Part shown: positions 35,638 through 44,851 of the stretch, piece after piece
Layout of the letters: each line of letters starts with the position of its first letter
Numbering within the stretch: the first letter of the stretch is position 1
Source of the DNA: Leptospira semungkisensis
GTDB lineage: Bacteria > Spirochaetota > Leptospiria > Leptospirales > Leptospiraceae
Length of the DNA: 64,000 nucleotides
Direction: 5' to 3'
NCBI RefSeq assembly: GCF_004770055.1
Contig: NZ_RQEP01000005.1
Coordinates: 558,001 to 622,000, forward strand
The notes under the pieces: generated by a model
Told to the model about the DNA's origin: nothing
What the model saw: the letters and a program-made list of their open reading frames with translations, nothing else
Database searches by the model: none
Translations under genes and position numbers: made by a program

Positions 35638-37548
35638 TTAAGCGCCCAACCTATTGATGATCGTATCCAGAATCTCATTCATGGTATTGATCATCTTAGC
35701 TGACGCGTTATACGAATGTTGGAATTGGACCATATTGGCCATTTCCTCGTCTAGGCTTACACCCATAACCGATTGTCTCATGTTCTCTAGTTCAGTCATG
35801 AGATCGGTTTGGATTCCCCATTCTTGTTTTGCTTCTCTAGCTTCGGTTCCTAACTTAGAGATAAGACTATTATAGAAATCATCCGTGGTCTTGGAATAAT
35901 CCACCATCACAGGATTGTTTCTAAGAGAAGAAGCTACCAAGAGAGCATTGCGACCGTCCTTATGGCCGCCTGGAGAATTATAATCTCCTGTTCCACCCAC
36001 ATCTTTACCGCGAGCCGCAGCGATATTTGCCACGTTATTCGCTATATGCTCATTGATTTTAAAATGAGAAGAAGGATGAAAATGAGGTGTTAGAGTAATG
36101 TCTTCCGGCTTGGACTGCAATTTAGTGATCTCACCCAATCGCTTATAATCATAAGCACCGGAAGGACCGGAAGCCATTAGAATCCCAGTCAGACCTACTA
36201 GTAAATCTCCTGAATCTTCTAAGTGTCTAAGAACGAAATTCTTTTTAGGAGAATCTTCAGCAACAGTCGCCTTAAGAGCAAGCTGGTTGTCGTGATTCAT
36301 ATACGCCACGACGCCTACCTTTGAAGCGTTGATTCTCTTAATAATACCGTTCAAAGTATCATTCGCAGAATAAGGAACTAGAACAGGAGTTTCCTTTTCG
36401 TCAGGACGTAGAAAAGTCATGGTCCCACTGATCCCGATCGGACGATCCGGATCCAAAGTATTCTTTCCTGTCACCCTAAAGATCGCAGAGATATCGTTTT
36501 GTCCGTCCCCGTCAGAGTCGTATTCTCCAAAAGTATTCAAGGACAAAGAACGAATATCGAAGAAATTCAGGTTCGTATTTCCATTCAAACCAAATCCGTC
36601 TTTATGGATCTCGTTGATTACATCCATCACGTTGACTGCAAGAGAGTCTACTTGGTCTATCTTTTCACCAAGAATCTTGTCCCTTACCTCGATCAAACCT
36701 TGTAAGCGGCCTTTTCTAAGAAGTACAGGATCACCTGTAACATGCCAATACAGATCGAGTAATCCGTCTTTAGAAGGATTTCCTAATATATCGATCTTGT
36801 TCAGCTTACCGCCTTGCACAAGGATCTGCTGACCGATAAAGACCATCAATTCGTCTTCGTCACTTCTACCTATATTGATGTCCGTAAGACTAGCTAACTC
36901 TTGCAAAAGAGAATCTCTTTTGTCATAGAGATCATTCGGCTTATCTCCGAGAGCCTCGGACTTTGCGATCCTTTCGTTTAAAGTACGGATATTCTCTCCG
37001 ATGGTATTTAAGTGCATCGCATGAGATTCTATCTCTCTATTTGCTTGGTCGCGAAGTTGAGAAAGTTTGCGATACACATCTTCTACTCTGCTTCCAAGGC
37101 CTTGTGCCTTTTCTAAAACCACGGAACGATGTGCATTGTCTTCCGGATAATTGGCTAATTCTTCCCAAGAAGACCAGAATTTATCCATCAAGGTTCTGAG
37201 AGTCGTACCATTCGGCTCGTTAAAGATATTCTCCGTTTGGTACAGATATTCATTCTTAGCTGCCCAATAATCCTTCACACCAGAAGTTTCAATAATACGA
37301 TCGTCGATAAAAGAATCTCTGACTCTCTCGATGGAAGCAATCTCAACACCTTGTCCGATTTGACCAGGAAGATGAGCTCTATTTAAAGAAGGTTCATAGA
37401 GAGGATCCGTGGCTTGCAATACCACTCTCTGACGCGAATAATGTTTATTGTCCGCGTTTGAAATATTGTGACCAGTAGTTTGCAAAGCTTGCTGATGCGC
37501 AGCTAAGCCTCTCTTGCCTATTTCTAATCCGGAGAATGTGGATCCCAT
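35638..37548 (-). CDS. flgK: flagellar hook-associated protein 1
   Basis: 636 residues. [30 protein letters not shown] is the rod/hook/HAP N-terminal signature, and the C-terminus ([32 protein letters not shown]) is the matching amphipathic helix. FlgK caps the hook and seats the filament junction of the periplasmic flagellum. GGAGGGAGA precedes the ATG. Its chaperone gene flgN lies 27 bases upstream. Confidence 0.95.
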   Translation of the reverse strand: MGSTFSGLEIGKRGLAAHQQALQTTGHNISNADNKHYSRQRVVLQATDPLYEPSLNRAHLPGQIGQGVEIASIERVRDSFIDDRIIETSGVKDYWAAKNEYLYQTENIFNEPNGTTLRTLMDKFWSSWEELANYPEDNAHRSVVLEKAQGLGSRVEDVYRKLSQLRDQANREIESHAMHLNTIGENIRTLNERIAKSEALGDKPNDLYDKRDSLLQELASLTDINIGRSDEDELMVFIGQQILVQGGKLNKIDILGNPSKDGLLDLYWHVTGDPVLLRKGRLQGLIEVRDKILGEKIDQVDSLAVNVMDVINEIHKDGFGLNGNTNLNFFDIRSLSLNTFGEYDSDGDGQNDISAIFRVTGKNTLDPDRPIGISGTMTFLRPDEKETPVLVPYSANDTLNGIIKRINASKVGVVAYMNHDNQLALKATVAEDSPKKNFVLRHLEDSGDLLVGLTGILMASGPSGAYDYKRLGEITKLQSKPEDITLTPHFHPSSHFKINEHIANNVANIAAARGKDVGGTGDYNSPGGHKDGRNALLVASSLRNNPVMVDYSKTTDDFYNSLISKLGTEAREAKQEWGIQTDLMTELENMRQSVMGVSLDEEMANMVQFQHSYNASAKMINTMNEILDTIINRLGA

Positions 37549-37575
37549 ACTATCTCCCTCCTATCCAAAATGCCG

Positions 37576-38112
37576 TTACGCCGAAGCGTTCATGAGGACA
37601 GACGAACGTTTCTTTCTTCCTCTTGTAGAAGTAGAATTTTCATCCTCGTAAACAGCCACTTCTCCGCTATTTGCGTTGTTACGCATTGCGTCTATGGTAG
37701 CCGTCAAAAATTCCTGTCTGGTGCGAATCAACTTGTCGTTCGCCTTGATTCGGTCTTTCAACCGATGCACCGTGTCTTTCAATCCCATGCCGAGCTGTTT
37801 CAATCTGTGCTCGGAATCACGGTCTATCTTATTTAAAAAATCAGTTAGAGTCAGTTCACCTTCTTTAGGAATTCCTAAATTACTTGAAGTGTAAACGTCT
37901 TGAATGGCAACCATACGAACTCTTTCCAACTCGCTCGCATGAACGATAAGCTCGTACGTTTTTTTAGAAATGGCTTCCAAGGACTTTCCGTCAGCCTTGG
38001 TCACCGCTTCCGTTTTATTTTTTTCTAACTCCAGGATTTCGGAGTACAGACGGATTTCTTCTTCGAAAAGAAAGCATATCCGATCCAACCATTCCTCTTT
38101 GTTTGATGTCAT
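37576..38112 (-). CDS. flgN: FlgN family flagellar chaperone
   Basis: 178 residues, almost entirely helical, with the FlgN pattern: an N-terminal four-helix part around FEEEIRLYSEILELEKNKTEAV, then SELERVRMVAIQDVY and a long Lys/Arg-rich helix. The C-terminal 25 residues are Ser/Thr/Lys-rich. It is the export chaperone of FlgK and FlgL, which follow it. First gene of the flagellar junction operon. No clear sigma28 or sigma54 promoter was found upstream. Confidence 0.85.
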   Translation of the reverse strand: MTSNKEEWLDRICFLFEEEIRLYSEILELEKNKTEAVTKADGKSLEAISKKTYELIVHASELERVRMVAIQDVYTSSNLGIPKEGELTLTDFLNKIDRDSEHRLKQLGMGLKDTVHRLKDRIKANDKLIRTRQEFLTATIDAMRNNANSGEVAVYEDENSTSTRGRKKRSSVLMNASA

Positions 38113-38505
38113 TGTCCGGTCCCTGTTCTTTGTTTCGGCGGATTCCGGATTTTTATAAGGGGTTTTTTTGAAAATGCAGAGTTTCCCGGAACAGTTCTCA
38201 AGAAAGAGAATGTTTTAACCGAAAGGCGATTCCGGATAAAATAGAGAAGTTTTAAGAGACATAATTTTTATATCTTACCAAAAGAATTCAAATCCTGAAT
38301 TTCGCCTTCTCCTCCCAAAACCAAGATCCCTCTCCTATAGAAAGGTACAAATTCAGAGTTCTAAATTGAATTCATTCCCCTTGCTTTCGTCTAGAATTAG
38401 ATGTAAAAGTTTGTTCTCTAAAATTCTTTGAACACACGTTTACAAAACTTTGTTCAATTTAAACTTGCGTTTCCTGATTACAAGACGTATCATAAATCGC
38501 TTTAA
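38113..38505. other. divergent intergenic region between flgN and the epoxide-hydrolase-like gene
   Basis: 393 bases without a gene. It must hold the promoter of the flagellar operon. A TATAAA on the minus strand near 38150 is the best -10, but its -35 is poor. The right end holds the TTGTTC half-site array described separately. No RNA gene was recognised. Confidence 0.5.
38411..38457. promoter_or_regulatory. array of TTGTTC/GAACAA half-sites
   Basis: TTGAACA (38428-38434) and TGTTCAA (38451-38457) form a perfect 7-base dyad with a 16-base spacer. A further TTGTTC lies at 38411-38416. The array sits 49 bases upstream of the hydrolase ATG and is a plausible operator. The regulator is unknown. 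Confidence 0.45.
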
Positions 38506-39432
38506 ATGAAAACCAGTACATTAAATAATCATAATTTATCCTTACCCGAATTCCCTTTTCAAGAAAATGAATTCGAAGTTCGTTCGAAATATATTGAAGC
38601 GAACGGACAAAAATTCTTCTTGTTAGAGTCCGGAAAAAAAGAAGGAAGACCCTTATTGCTTCTGCATGGATTTCCAGAATTCTCTTACGCTTGGAAGCAC
38701 CAAATCGCATACTTCGCTAACCAAGGATACTTCGTGATCGCTCCGGACCAAAGAGGCTATGGAAGAAGTTCCAAACCAAAATCGATCTCAGACTATAGCC
38801 TGGATCGTCTATCGGAAGATGTGATAGCAATTTTAGATGCGTATAAATTTTCCAAAGTTGATATTATCGGTCACGACTGGGGAGGAGCCGTCACGTATTG
38901 GACCATCTCAAAATTCCCAGATCGATTTACAAAGGCATGTGTATTGAATCTTCCTCATCCGACAGTGATGAAGAGAAAAATACTTTCAGATAAGTCCCAA
39001 AGAAAGAAGAGCATGTACATCTTATTCTTTCGTATTCCTTGGTTGCCCGAATTCTTACTTTCTAGAAAGAACTTTCGAAAATTGGAACGGTCTTTGACAA
39101 AGACTTCTATAAAAGGAGCCTTCAGTTCGGAAGAGATTTCTATTTATAAGGAAGCTTGGTCCCAACCGGATTGCGTGAGATCCATGTTGAATTGGTATCG
39201 AGCCATGACAAAGAATCCTCCCAAACTCATTCGAAGCAGAAAGATCCAAGTTCCTACTCGGATCTTTTGGGGTGAAAAAGATAGATTCTTATCCAAGGAA
39301 ATGGCATTAGAAACACTTCCTCTGCTCTCGCAGGGATCAGTCCGTTTCTTTCCCAAAGCGACTCATTGGATCCATCATGAGATCCCTGAGATCTTAAATC
39401 CGGAACTATTATCCTTTTTGAACGAAACTTAG
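38506..39432 (+). CDS. alpha/beta hydrolase, epoxide-hydrolase-like
   Basis: 308 residues. LLLHGFPEFSYAW (oxyanion HGFP), FVIAPDQRGYGRSSKP, the nucleophile elbow VDIIGHDWGGAV with Asp, WGEKDRFL and ATHWIHHE with the final His match soluble epoxide hydrolases and haloacetate-dehalogenase-like enzymes. The Asp nucleophile shows it is not a serine esterase. The substrate is unknown. ATG at 38506 lacks a clear ribosome site. Upstream half-site array suggests regulated expression. Confidence 0.88.
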   Translation: MKTSTLNNHNLSLPEFPFQENEFEVRSKYIEANGQKFFLLESGKKEGRPLLLLHGFPEFSYAWKHQIAYFANQGYFVIAPDQRGYGRSSKPKSISDYSLDRLSEDVIAILDAYKFSKVDIIGHDWGGAVTYWTISKFPDRFTKACVLNLPHPTVMKRKILSDKSQRKKSMYILFFRIPWLPEFLLSRKNFRKLERSLTKTSIKGAFSSEEISIYKEAWSQPDCVRSMLNWYRAMTKNPPKLIRSRKIQVPTRIFWGEKDRFLSKEMALETLPLLSQGSVRFFPKATHWIHHEIPEILNPELLSFLNET

Positions 39433-39521
39433 TTTCTGGATAGAAAGGAAAAATATTTCTGTACCTATAAACGTCCTATTCCATTATGCGAATGAGATCT
39501 GAATTGCCGTCCGCTTCTTGT

Positions 39522-40637
39522 ATGTCCTCTTATTCTTTGAAAACGATCTTTAGTATATTCTTAGTTTGTTTTTTCTCCCTATCTTCTCATGCAAAAGAAG
39601 ATACCTCCAAAAAGAAAGAAGAGCCTAAAAAATCTTCGGTTCTACCAAAGATCTCCTCTGCTAAAAAGACTTCTTCTGTAAAGAAGGATGAAAAGAAAAA
39701 ACCGCCCGTAAACGCTTCAAAAAAAGTAAGCGCCGGTAAGAAAGGACCAAAACGTCTTCATGGAGAAGAAGTGGAGAAGAAAGAAGAGCTCTTTTCTTTC
39801 GTTCTATCCGGCAGAAAATTTGCGCAAGGTGAACTTCTGTTTTTAAAGATCAAACCTCTTGCGAGATTATTAGATAAATTAGGAAACTTTAAAATTACTT
39901 GGGAAGGCACTGAGCTCCCATTCTCTCAAAAAGATGGTTATCTTTTAGTGTTTATTCCGATCTCTCCGGAGTTCTCCAAACCTACCGGAGTTTTAGAATT
40001 AACGGAAAGACATTTATTCTCCAAGAACGATTCCAAGAAGTATGAGATCCCTGTTCAAAAGACGAATTTCGCGACTTCTAAGATTTCTCATCTTACCATG
40101 GATAAACAATATACTACAGAAGAGCTGTCCGAGGAAACAAAGTCATTTATCAAGGATTGTTCCGAAGCAAAGGCTAAAGCGTTTCAATCCAAGTCTGAAA
40201 TTCAGATCGATTCGGATTTTGCTTATCCGGTTCAAAATCCAATCTTAAACAGTCCATTTTATAAACGTAGGATCTATAACAAAGAGAAGGGTCGTCCTCA
40301 TGGAGGCTCGGATTTCAAGGGTGGCGTAGGTGATCCTATTTACGCGATCAACGATGGCACTGTGATCCTTGCAAGATCCATGTACTATGAAGGAAATTTT
40401 ACTGTCATCGATCACGGACTCGAAGTGTATTCTCTATACATGCATCAGTCAGAACTATTGGTAAAGCAAGGGGACAAGGTTAAAAAGGGAGATTTGATCG
40501 GAAAGATCGGATCCACCGGAATGTCAACTGGACCTCATTTGCATTTAGGCTTGCGAGTCTTAGGAACGATGATCGATCCTTTATCAGTGGTCCAAACCGA
40601 GTTATTAGGTTCTAAACCTGCGCCAGTAAAGAAGTAA
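39522..40637 (+). CDS. exported M23 family metallopeptidase
   Basis: About 371 residues from the ATG at 39522, where a good signal peptide begins (LKTIFSIFLVCFFSLSSHA); the frame is also open from ATG 39486. A Lys/Ser-rich linker (residues 25-90) precedes an unrecognised beta domain. The C-terminal LytM/M23 domain shows RPHGGSDFKGGVGDPIYA (HxxxD-type zinc site), VIDHGLEVYSLYMHQSEL and TGPHLHLGL. All zinc ligands appear present, so it is a likely active peptidoglycan endopeptidase. A perfect terminator begins at the stop codon. Confidence 0.9.
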   Translation: MSSYSLKTIFSIFLVCFFSLSSHAKEDTSKKKEEPKKSSVLPKISSAKKTSSVKKDEKKKPPVNASKKVSAGKKGPKRLHGEEVEKKEELFSFVLSGRKFAQGELLFLKIKPLARLLDKLGNFKITWEGTELPFSQKDGYLLVFIPISPEFSKPTGVLELTERHLFSKNDSKKYEIPVQKTNFATSKISHLTMDKQYTTEELSEETKSFIKDCSEAKAKAFQSKSEIQIDSDFAYPVQNPILNSPFYKRRIYNKEKGRPHGGSDFKGGVGDPIYAINDGTVILARSMYYEGNFTVIDHGLEVYSLYMHQSELLVKQGDKVKKGDLIGKIGSTGMSTGPHLHLGLRVLGTMIDPLSVVQTELLGSKPAPVKK

Positions 40638-40676
40638 CGGACGAGTTTATATCTACTCGTCCGTAATATTCTTTCT
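40637..40676. terminator. bidirectional terminator after the M23 peptidase
   Basis: ACGGACGAGT (40637-40646) pairs perfectly with ACTCGTCCGT (40655-40664), followed by AATATTCTTTC. It starts inside the stop codon of the peptidase and lies 20 bases beyond the end of the convergent citrate synthase gene. Confidence 0.75.
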
Positions 40677-40684
40677 TCATTTTT

Positions 40685-41818
40685 TCAATTCCAAAGTTTT
40701 CCTTCTTCTCCGATATAGATTGCATCGGGTCTGAGAATCCTTTCTTTCAATTGCTCGAAACAATGTGCGGTCCATCCTGCAGCTCTTGCCATAGCAAATA
40801 TCGGTGTGAAAAGTTCCGTAGGAAAATCCAATCCATGCAAAAGCAAAGCGGTATAAAATTCCACATTGGTTTGCAAGACTCGATCCGGTTTATATTCCTT
40901 TAATAAGGCCAATGCAGTTTTTTCTACATGCATCGCCAGATCATAGAAATCCTTCTTCTCATCCGTATCGTATAGAATCTTAGAAGCCTTTGCCAAAACG
41001 TCGGCTCGAGGATCTCTCATCTTATAGATCCTATGACCGAATCCCATGAGTCGATCTCCCGTTTTCAGTTTTTCTCTCAGGACCTTCTCCGCATTTTGCT
41101 GCGTTCCTATCTCGAAAACGGTGTCTAACGCAGGCCCCGGAGCTCCTCCATGCAATGGTCCTTTCAAGGCCCCCAATCCTCCGGTCACAGCAGAGATCAT
41201 ATCCGATTGAGTGGAGATGATCACTCTTGCCGCAAAGGTAGAAGCATTCAATCCATGATCGCAAACAGTATTTAAGTAAGTGTTTAATGCTCTTACACTT
41301 CTTGGATCCGGATCGACTCCCTTCAACATGTATAGGAAATTTGCAGCTATATCTAAATCCTGTCTCGGCAATATAGGTGCCATTCCCTTGCTCAAACGAA
41401 ATGCCCAAGCAACAATCAAAGGGAAAGTAGCAAGCACCGCCATCGCATCTTTTTTAGGATCTTCTTTTTCGGATCCTAAAGAAAGAGCTGCAGAGCCTAT
41501 TCTCAAGATATCAATCAAGGGAAGATGCGCATACACAGCTTCCTCGATGATAGTCCGTATCACCTTAGAAAATCTTCTAGATGATCTAAGCTCTTCTGCG
41601 AATAAGCTTACTTCTGTAGGCTTCGGCCTTCTATCATCCCAGAGAGTGAAGATGGTTTCTTCAAAGACTGCCTTTCCTGCAAACTCATCCACATCATAGC
41701 CTGCAATGATCAATCTGCCGGCCTTGCCATCCACTAAGGAAAGCTTGGTCCTCGCAGCAGGGATCCCGTCCAGACCTGGACTATAGATTTTCTCTTTTTC
41801 TTGTTCAGAGAGTATCAT
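40685..41818 (-). CDS. gltA: citrate synthase
   Basis: 377 residues, the short bacterial citrate/2-methylcitrate synthase type. It condenses oxaloacetate and acetyl-CoA. CDHGLNASTFAARVI, GALKGPLHGGAPG and GFGHRIYKMRDPRAD carry the substrate and catalytic His residues, and AGWTAHCFEQ with an arginine segment near the end completes the site. The catalytic Asp position (NVDFYS in E. coli GltA) reads NVEFYT here. GGAGGAAACC precedes the ATG. A minus-strand promoter TTGACG-N17-TAAACT fits. Divergent from a HTH-citrate synthase fusion. Methylcitrate synthase activity cannot be excluded. Confidence 0.9.
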   Translation of the reverse strand: MILSEQEKEKIYSPGLDGIPAARTKLSLVDGKAGRLIIAGYDVDEFAGKAVFEETIFTLWDDRRPKPTEVSLFAEELRSSRRFSKVIRTIIEEAVYAHLPLIDILRIGSAALSLGSEKEDPKKDAMAVLATFPLIVAWAFRLSKGMAPILPRQDLDIAANFLYMLKGVDPDPRSVRALNTYLNTVCDHGLNASTFAARVIISTQSDMISAVTGGLGALKGPLHGGAPGPALDTVFEIGTQQNAEKVLREKLKTGDRLMGFGHRIYKMRDPRADVLAKASKILYDTDEKKDFYDLAMHVEKTALALLKEYKPDRVLQTNVEFYTALLLHGLDFPTELFTPIFAMARAAGWTAHCFEQLKERILRPDAIYIGEEGKLWN

Positions 41819-41840
41819 GGTTTCCTCCTATTTTACCTTG

Positions 41841-41890
41841 AGTTTAGTGGATTGACACTACTTCGTCAATGTTGATTATATTGTCAATAT
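41841..41890. promoter_or_regulatory. shared divergent promoter and operator of the two citrate synthase genes
   Basis: ATTGAC-N8-GTCAAT (41851-41870) is followed by TTGA-N8-TCAA (41872-41887) and the 13-base palindrome ATATTG-T-CAATAT (41878-41890). Leftward, TTGACG (41869-41864) with N17 and TAAACT (41846-41841) suits the citrate synthase promoter. Rightward, TTGACA (41852-41857) with N19 and TATATT (41877-41882) would give an almost leaderless message for the fusion gene. Spacers of 19 bases are typical of MerR-controlled promoters. The repeats overlap both promoters. The dyads are seen; the binding protein is inferred. Confidence 0.6.
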
Positions 41891-43141
41891 ATGAGTTTTT
41901 CTCTCAAAAAACCTTTCTTGAGCGCAGAGGAAGTAGCGTCCGTTTTGGGTGTCGAAATCCAAACAATATACGCTTACGTTAGTCGCGGCTTGCTCCATTC
42001 TGAATCAGGGGGAAATAAGGACAGAAGCAAACGCTATAGAAGGGAAGATGTAGAGCAATTGCTCCTACGTAGAGAAGAAAGAAGCCAACCAGGAAAGACT
42101 GCCAAGACGGCTCTCTCATTAGGCCAACCTGTCTTAGAGTCTTCTATCACGTTATTGGGAGAAGAAACATTATTCTACAGAGGCAAGGACGCTCTTCAGT
42201 TGTCAGAGACTTCCAGCTTCGAAGAAACGGCTACTCTACTATGGGAGGCAGAAGATATTTCTCCCTTTCAGCAAGAATGGCCCAGCCTTTCTCCGGAATG
42301 TTTAAAGATCATCAATCTGATCTCTGATCGGCCCATATTGGATCGATGTAGGATCTTAATTCCATTTTTGGAATATGAAGACCCGAAAGCATTTCGAAAA
42401 GATTCAAAAACATTTCGAAAGACAGGATCAAGCATCCTAAGATACCTAAGCCTATTCGCTTCTGATAAGACTTATTCTTCCGGATCCATTTCGGAGACAC
42501 TACTCTCGAGTTGGTCGGATTCAAAAAGATCTAAAGAGCCCAAGGATCTTTCCTCTAGGATCCGACTCTTAGAAGCGGCCCTCATTCTCTCCGCTGATCA
42601 TGAATTGAATGTATCATCTTTTACTGCAAGATGCGTGGCCTCTAGCGAAGCTTCCCTCTACCAAGTAGTTCTTGCAGGACTTGCTGCCTTATCAGGACCA
42701 AAGCATGGACTGTTAACGGAGAAGGCGATCCAACTCTTGTCTCAAGCAAGCGGCTCTGCCAAAAAGGACAGATTGTTCTTAGAAGAAAAGCTAAGAAACG
42801 GAGAAAGTATTCCAGGCTTCGGGCATCCTCTATATAAGAAAGGAGATCCGAGAGGAAAGAAACTCATAGATCTTGTAAAGAGATTCTTTCCGGACCGAGA
42901 AGATGTACAGATCCATTTACAATTCGTGCAGCAAATTTCAGAATTGATTGATGATTATCCTACTGTAGATGCAGGACTTGCCTTAGCCTCCAAAGCATTA
43001 CAATTACCTAAAGGAGCTGGGATCGGGATATTTGCGATTGCAAGAAGTGCAGGCTGGTTAGCTCATGCAATGGAGCAATACGACTCGGGGAGCTTAATTC
43101 GTCCCCGAGCAAAGTACATCGGCAAAATGCCTCAGGATTAA
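41891..43141 (+). CDS. helix-turn-helix/citrate synthase fusion protein
   Basis: 416 residues. Residues 8-58 form a MerR/excisionase-type helix-turn-helix (FLSAEEVASVLGVEIQTIYAYVSRGLL, then a KRYRREDVEQLL wing). Residues 80-410 are a citrate synthase domain. Substrate and catalytic positions look preserved: DHELNVSSFTAR, LSGPKHGLL, PGFGHPLYKKGDPRGK, the Asp in YPTVDAGLAL, AGWLAHAMEQ and RPRAKYIG. It may therefore bind oxaloacetate, citrate or acyl-CoA, with or without catalysis. Divergent from the citrate synthase gene across 72 bases of dyads. Proteins of this layout are known from genome annotation, but I know of no characterised one. Confidence 0.88.
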   Translation: MSFSLKKPFLSAEEVASVLGVEIQTIYAYVSRGLLHSESGGNKDRSKRYRREDVEQLLLRREERSQPGKTAKTALSLGQPVLESSITLLGEETLFYRGKDALQLSETSSFEETATLLWEAEDISPFQQEWPSLSPECLKIINLISDRPILDRCRILIPFLEYEDPKAFRKDSKTFRKTGSSILRYLSLFASDKTYSSGSISETLLSSWSDSKRSKEPKDLSSRIRLLEAALILSADHELNVSSFTARCVASSEASLYQVVLAGLAALSGPKHGLLTEKAIQLLSQASGSAKKDRLFLEEKLRNGESIPGFGHPLYKKGDPRGKKLIDLVKRFFPDREDVQIHLQFVQQISELIDDYPTVDAGLALASKALQLPKGAGIGIFAIARSAGWLAHAMEQYDSGSLIRPRAKYIGKMPQD

Positions 43142-43146
43142 GATTT

Positions 43147-44250
43147 CTACTCGCTATGAACTTCTAGGCTAGAAAGTATCTTTTCTACGGCTTCTTCGTG
43201 TTTTCTTCCCTTGATCAAGCTTTCAGAGATCAGAAAAACAAGAGTATAAGGTTCCTTATGTTTTTCTAATATAAAGATCCCTGTTTTCGCGTATCTTGGT
43301 CTAAGAACATCGTAAAAGGTCCAAAATTTTCCGTAATATCGATCTTCGAAACTTTCTCTTTCCAGTTCGTTAACTTCTTGTATATCCCCTCTTTCTAAAA
43401 GTGAATCCAAGAATTTTTTGAAATCGTTCACTAACTGAGTATCATCTTCGAATCTCTGAGGAAAGTAGAAGATCCGAATAGAAGGATAACGACTCGGATC
43501 CGTATCGCTCGAAGAAATAATCCCTGCGATCTGTCCTATACCGGTTTTACTTTCTAAATTCAAGTTCTTGGGATTGTGAAAGTAAAAGTCTTCGGGAAGA
43601 TGCACACTTAATTTCAAATCCGGATTACTTAGAGTGCGAGAAGGCTCATCGAATGTCCAATTAGACAAATCCTTTTCTTCGAAAGAAGGTTTGAATTGTA
43701 TATAAGCAACCCAAACCTCGGTCAATTGAAGCGCCTTAAAGCTGGAAAGGCCCGCAGCCAGGATCAAGATCCCTAATAATCCGATTTTATAATATACTTT
43801 GTTTTCGATCAGTCGGATCAGTAGGACGCCGACTGCATAAACCGCTAAGAATAAGATCCCCGATCTATTCTCGAAAAAGCCTGTCAAAAAGCAAACCAGG
43901 ACAGGAATTAAAAAGAAAGATGCCTCAATCCAAGGAACGAATTTGGTAGTAGGACGAGCGATACCAACTTCCGCAAAAATCGCAGGTAACTCTACTTTAG
44001 TCTCCAATTTACGGAAGGCGTATACGATTCCCCAAAACAAGATCCCGGAAGCGATATAGCCCACGAATGCAAGACCGATCATCCAAAAAAGAGGAAGATG
44101 GGCCTCGTGATAGAGTAGGAAATAGATCGCAAAAACGGAATAAACAAGGAAGAGCTTTTGAGTTAAGGAAAGTTCTTGCAGCCTATGAAGTGCAGCAGTT
44201 CCCTTTTCCCAACCTGGAATTTTGCGGAGTAAATTAATGAACCAGATCAC
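43147..44250 (-). CDS. membrane protein of unknown function with soluble C-terminal domain
   Basis: About 367 residues. Four to six hydrophobic helices (residues 30-190) are followed by a soluble domain of about 180 residues (from LSNWTFDEPSRTL), rich in Phe/Tyr strands, ending in a helix. I recognise no family. GTG at 44250 is preceded by GGAG at 9 bases; the frame is open to a TTG at 44265. The 5' end overlaps the start of the rightward gene by 14 bases, which is unusual. It converges on the HTH-citrate synthase gene with a 5-base gap. Confidence 0.72.
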   Translation of the reverse strand: MIWFINLLRKIPGWEKGTAALHRLQELSLTQKLFLVYSVFAIYFLLYHEAHLPLFWMIGLAFVGYIASGILFWGIVYAFRKLETKVELPAIFAEVGIARPTTKFVPWIEASFFLIPVLVCFLTGFFENRSGILFLAVYAVGVLLIRLIENKVYYKIGLLGILILAAGLSSFKALQLTEVWVAYIQFKPSFEEKDLSNWTFDEPSRTLSNPDLKLSVHLPEDFYFHNPKNLNLESKTGIGQIAGIISSSDTDPSRYPSIRIFYFPQRFEDDTQLVNDFKKFLDSLLERGDIQEVNELERESFEDRYYGKFWTFYDVLRPRYAKTGIFILEKHKEPYTLVFLISESLIKGRKHEEAVEKILSSLEVHSE

Positions 44251-44851
44251 CCAGTTTTTCTCCAATCTAAAGGCGGACTTTGACAGGTTAAACCAATCCG
44301 TCGACGATCTGGTGAAAACCTATAACGCCATCGTTCATTTTCTGGATCTGATTTCAAATCTCTTTCCTGTCGATTTGATCTTGGTTTTGATACTTTCCAT
44401 ACCCCTGCTTTATATCATCAATACTCTCTCCCCCTCTTCGCCCAGGATCAATTATACGATTGCTGTCGTTTTCGTTTCAGGGCTGAGGTCATTTTTAAGC
44501 CACGCGATATCCGAAACTTGGAACCTATTTGCAGTTTCCAAGACGGCGATTTTGCTCCTTCTGCCCGCATATTTTTTTGTCTTAGTAAAACTTATGATTT
44601 CTTGGGGAAGAAGATACCGTACAAAGAAAAGAGCTCTTTCTCCTAAAAACCTAGAATATTCATTTGAGAGTTTGCAAAAGGCGTATCATACATTGTCTGC
44701 GGAGATCTATTCCGATCTAAGTAAAAACGAAACCAAAAGCTTCGTAGATGGAGAAAGATTTTTACCAAAGATAAAAGATCTAGAAGAATCTATTGCAGGC
44801 TTAAAGACCTTGATCCAGAAATCGGGAATTCAACCAGGTCATTCTGAATAG
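44237..44851 (+). CDS. membrane protein of unknown function
   Basis: 204 residues from the ATG at 44237, which follows GCGGAG. Three or four hydrophobic helices lie between residues 40 and 125 (DLILVLILSIPLLYIIN, INYTIAVVFVSGL, ILLLLPAYFFVLV), flanked by an amphipathic N-terminus and a charged C-terminal coiled region. No family recognised. It is divergent from, and overlaps by 14 bases, the preceding membrane protein gene. Confidence 0.7.
   Translation: MNQITQFFSNLKADFDRLNQSVDDLVKTYNAIVHFLDLISNLFPVDLILVLILSIPLLYIINTLSPSSPRINYTIAVVFVSGLRSFLSHAISETWNLFAVSKTAILLLLPAYFFVLVKLMISWGRRYRTKKRALSPKNLEYSFESLQKAYHTLSAEIYSDLSKNETKSFVDGERFLPKIKDLEESIAGLKTLIQKSGIQPGHSE

Noticed and set aside
36419..36832. 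137-codon frame opposite flgK
   Set aside because: Antisense shadow of a certain gene, no independent evidence.
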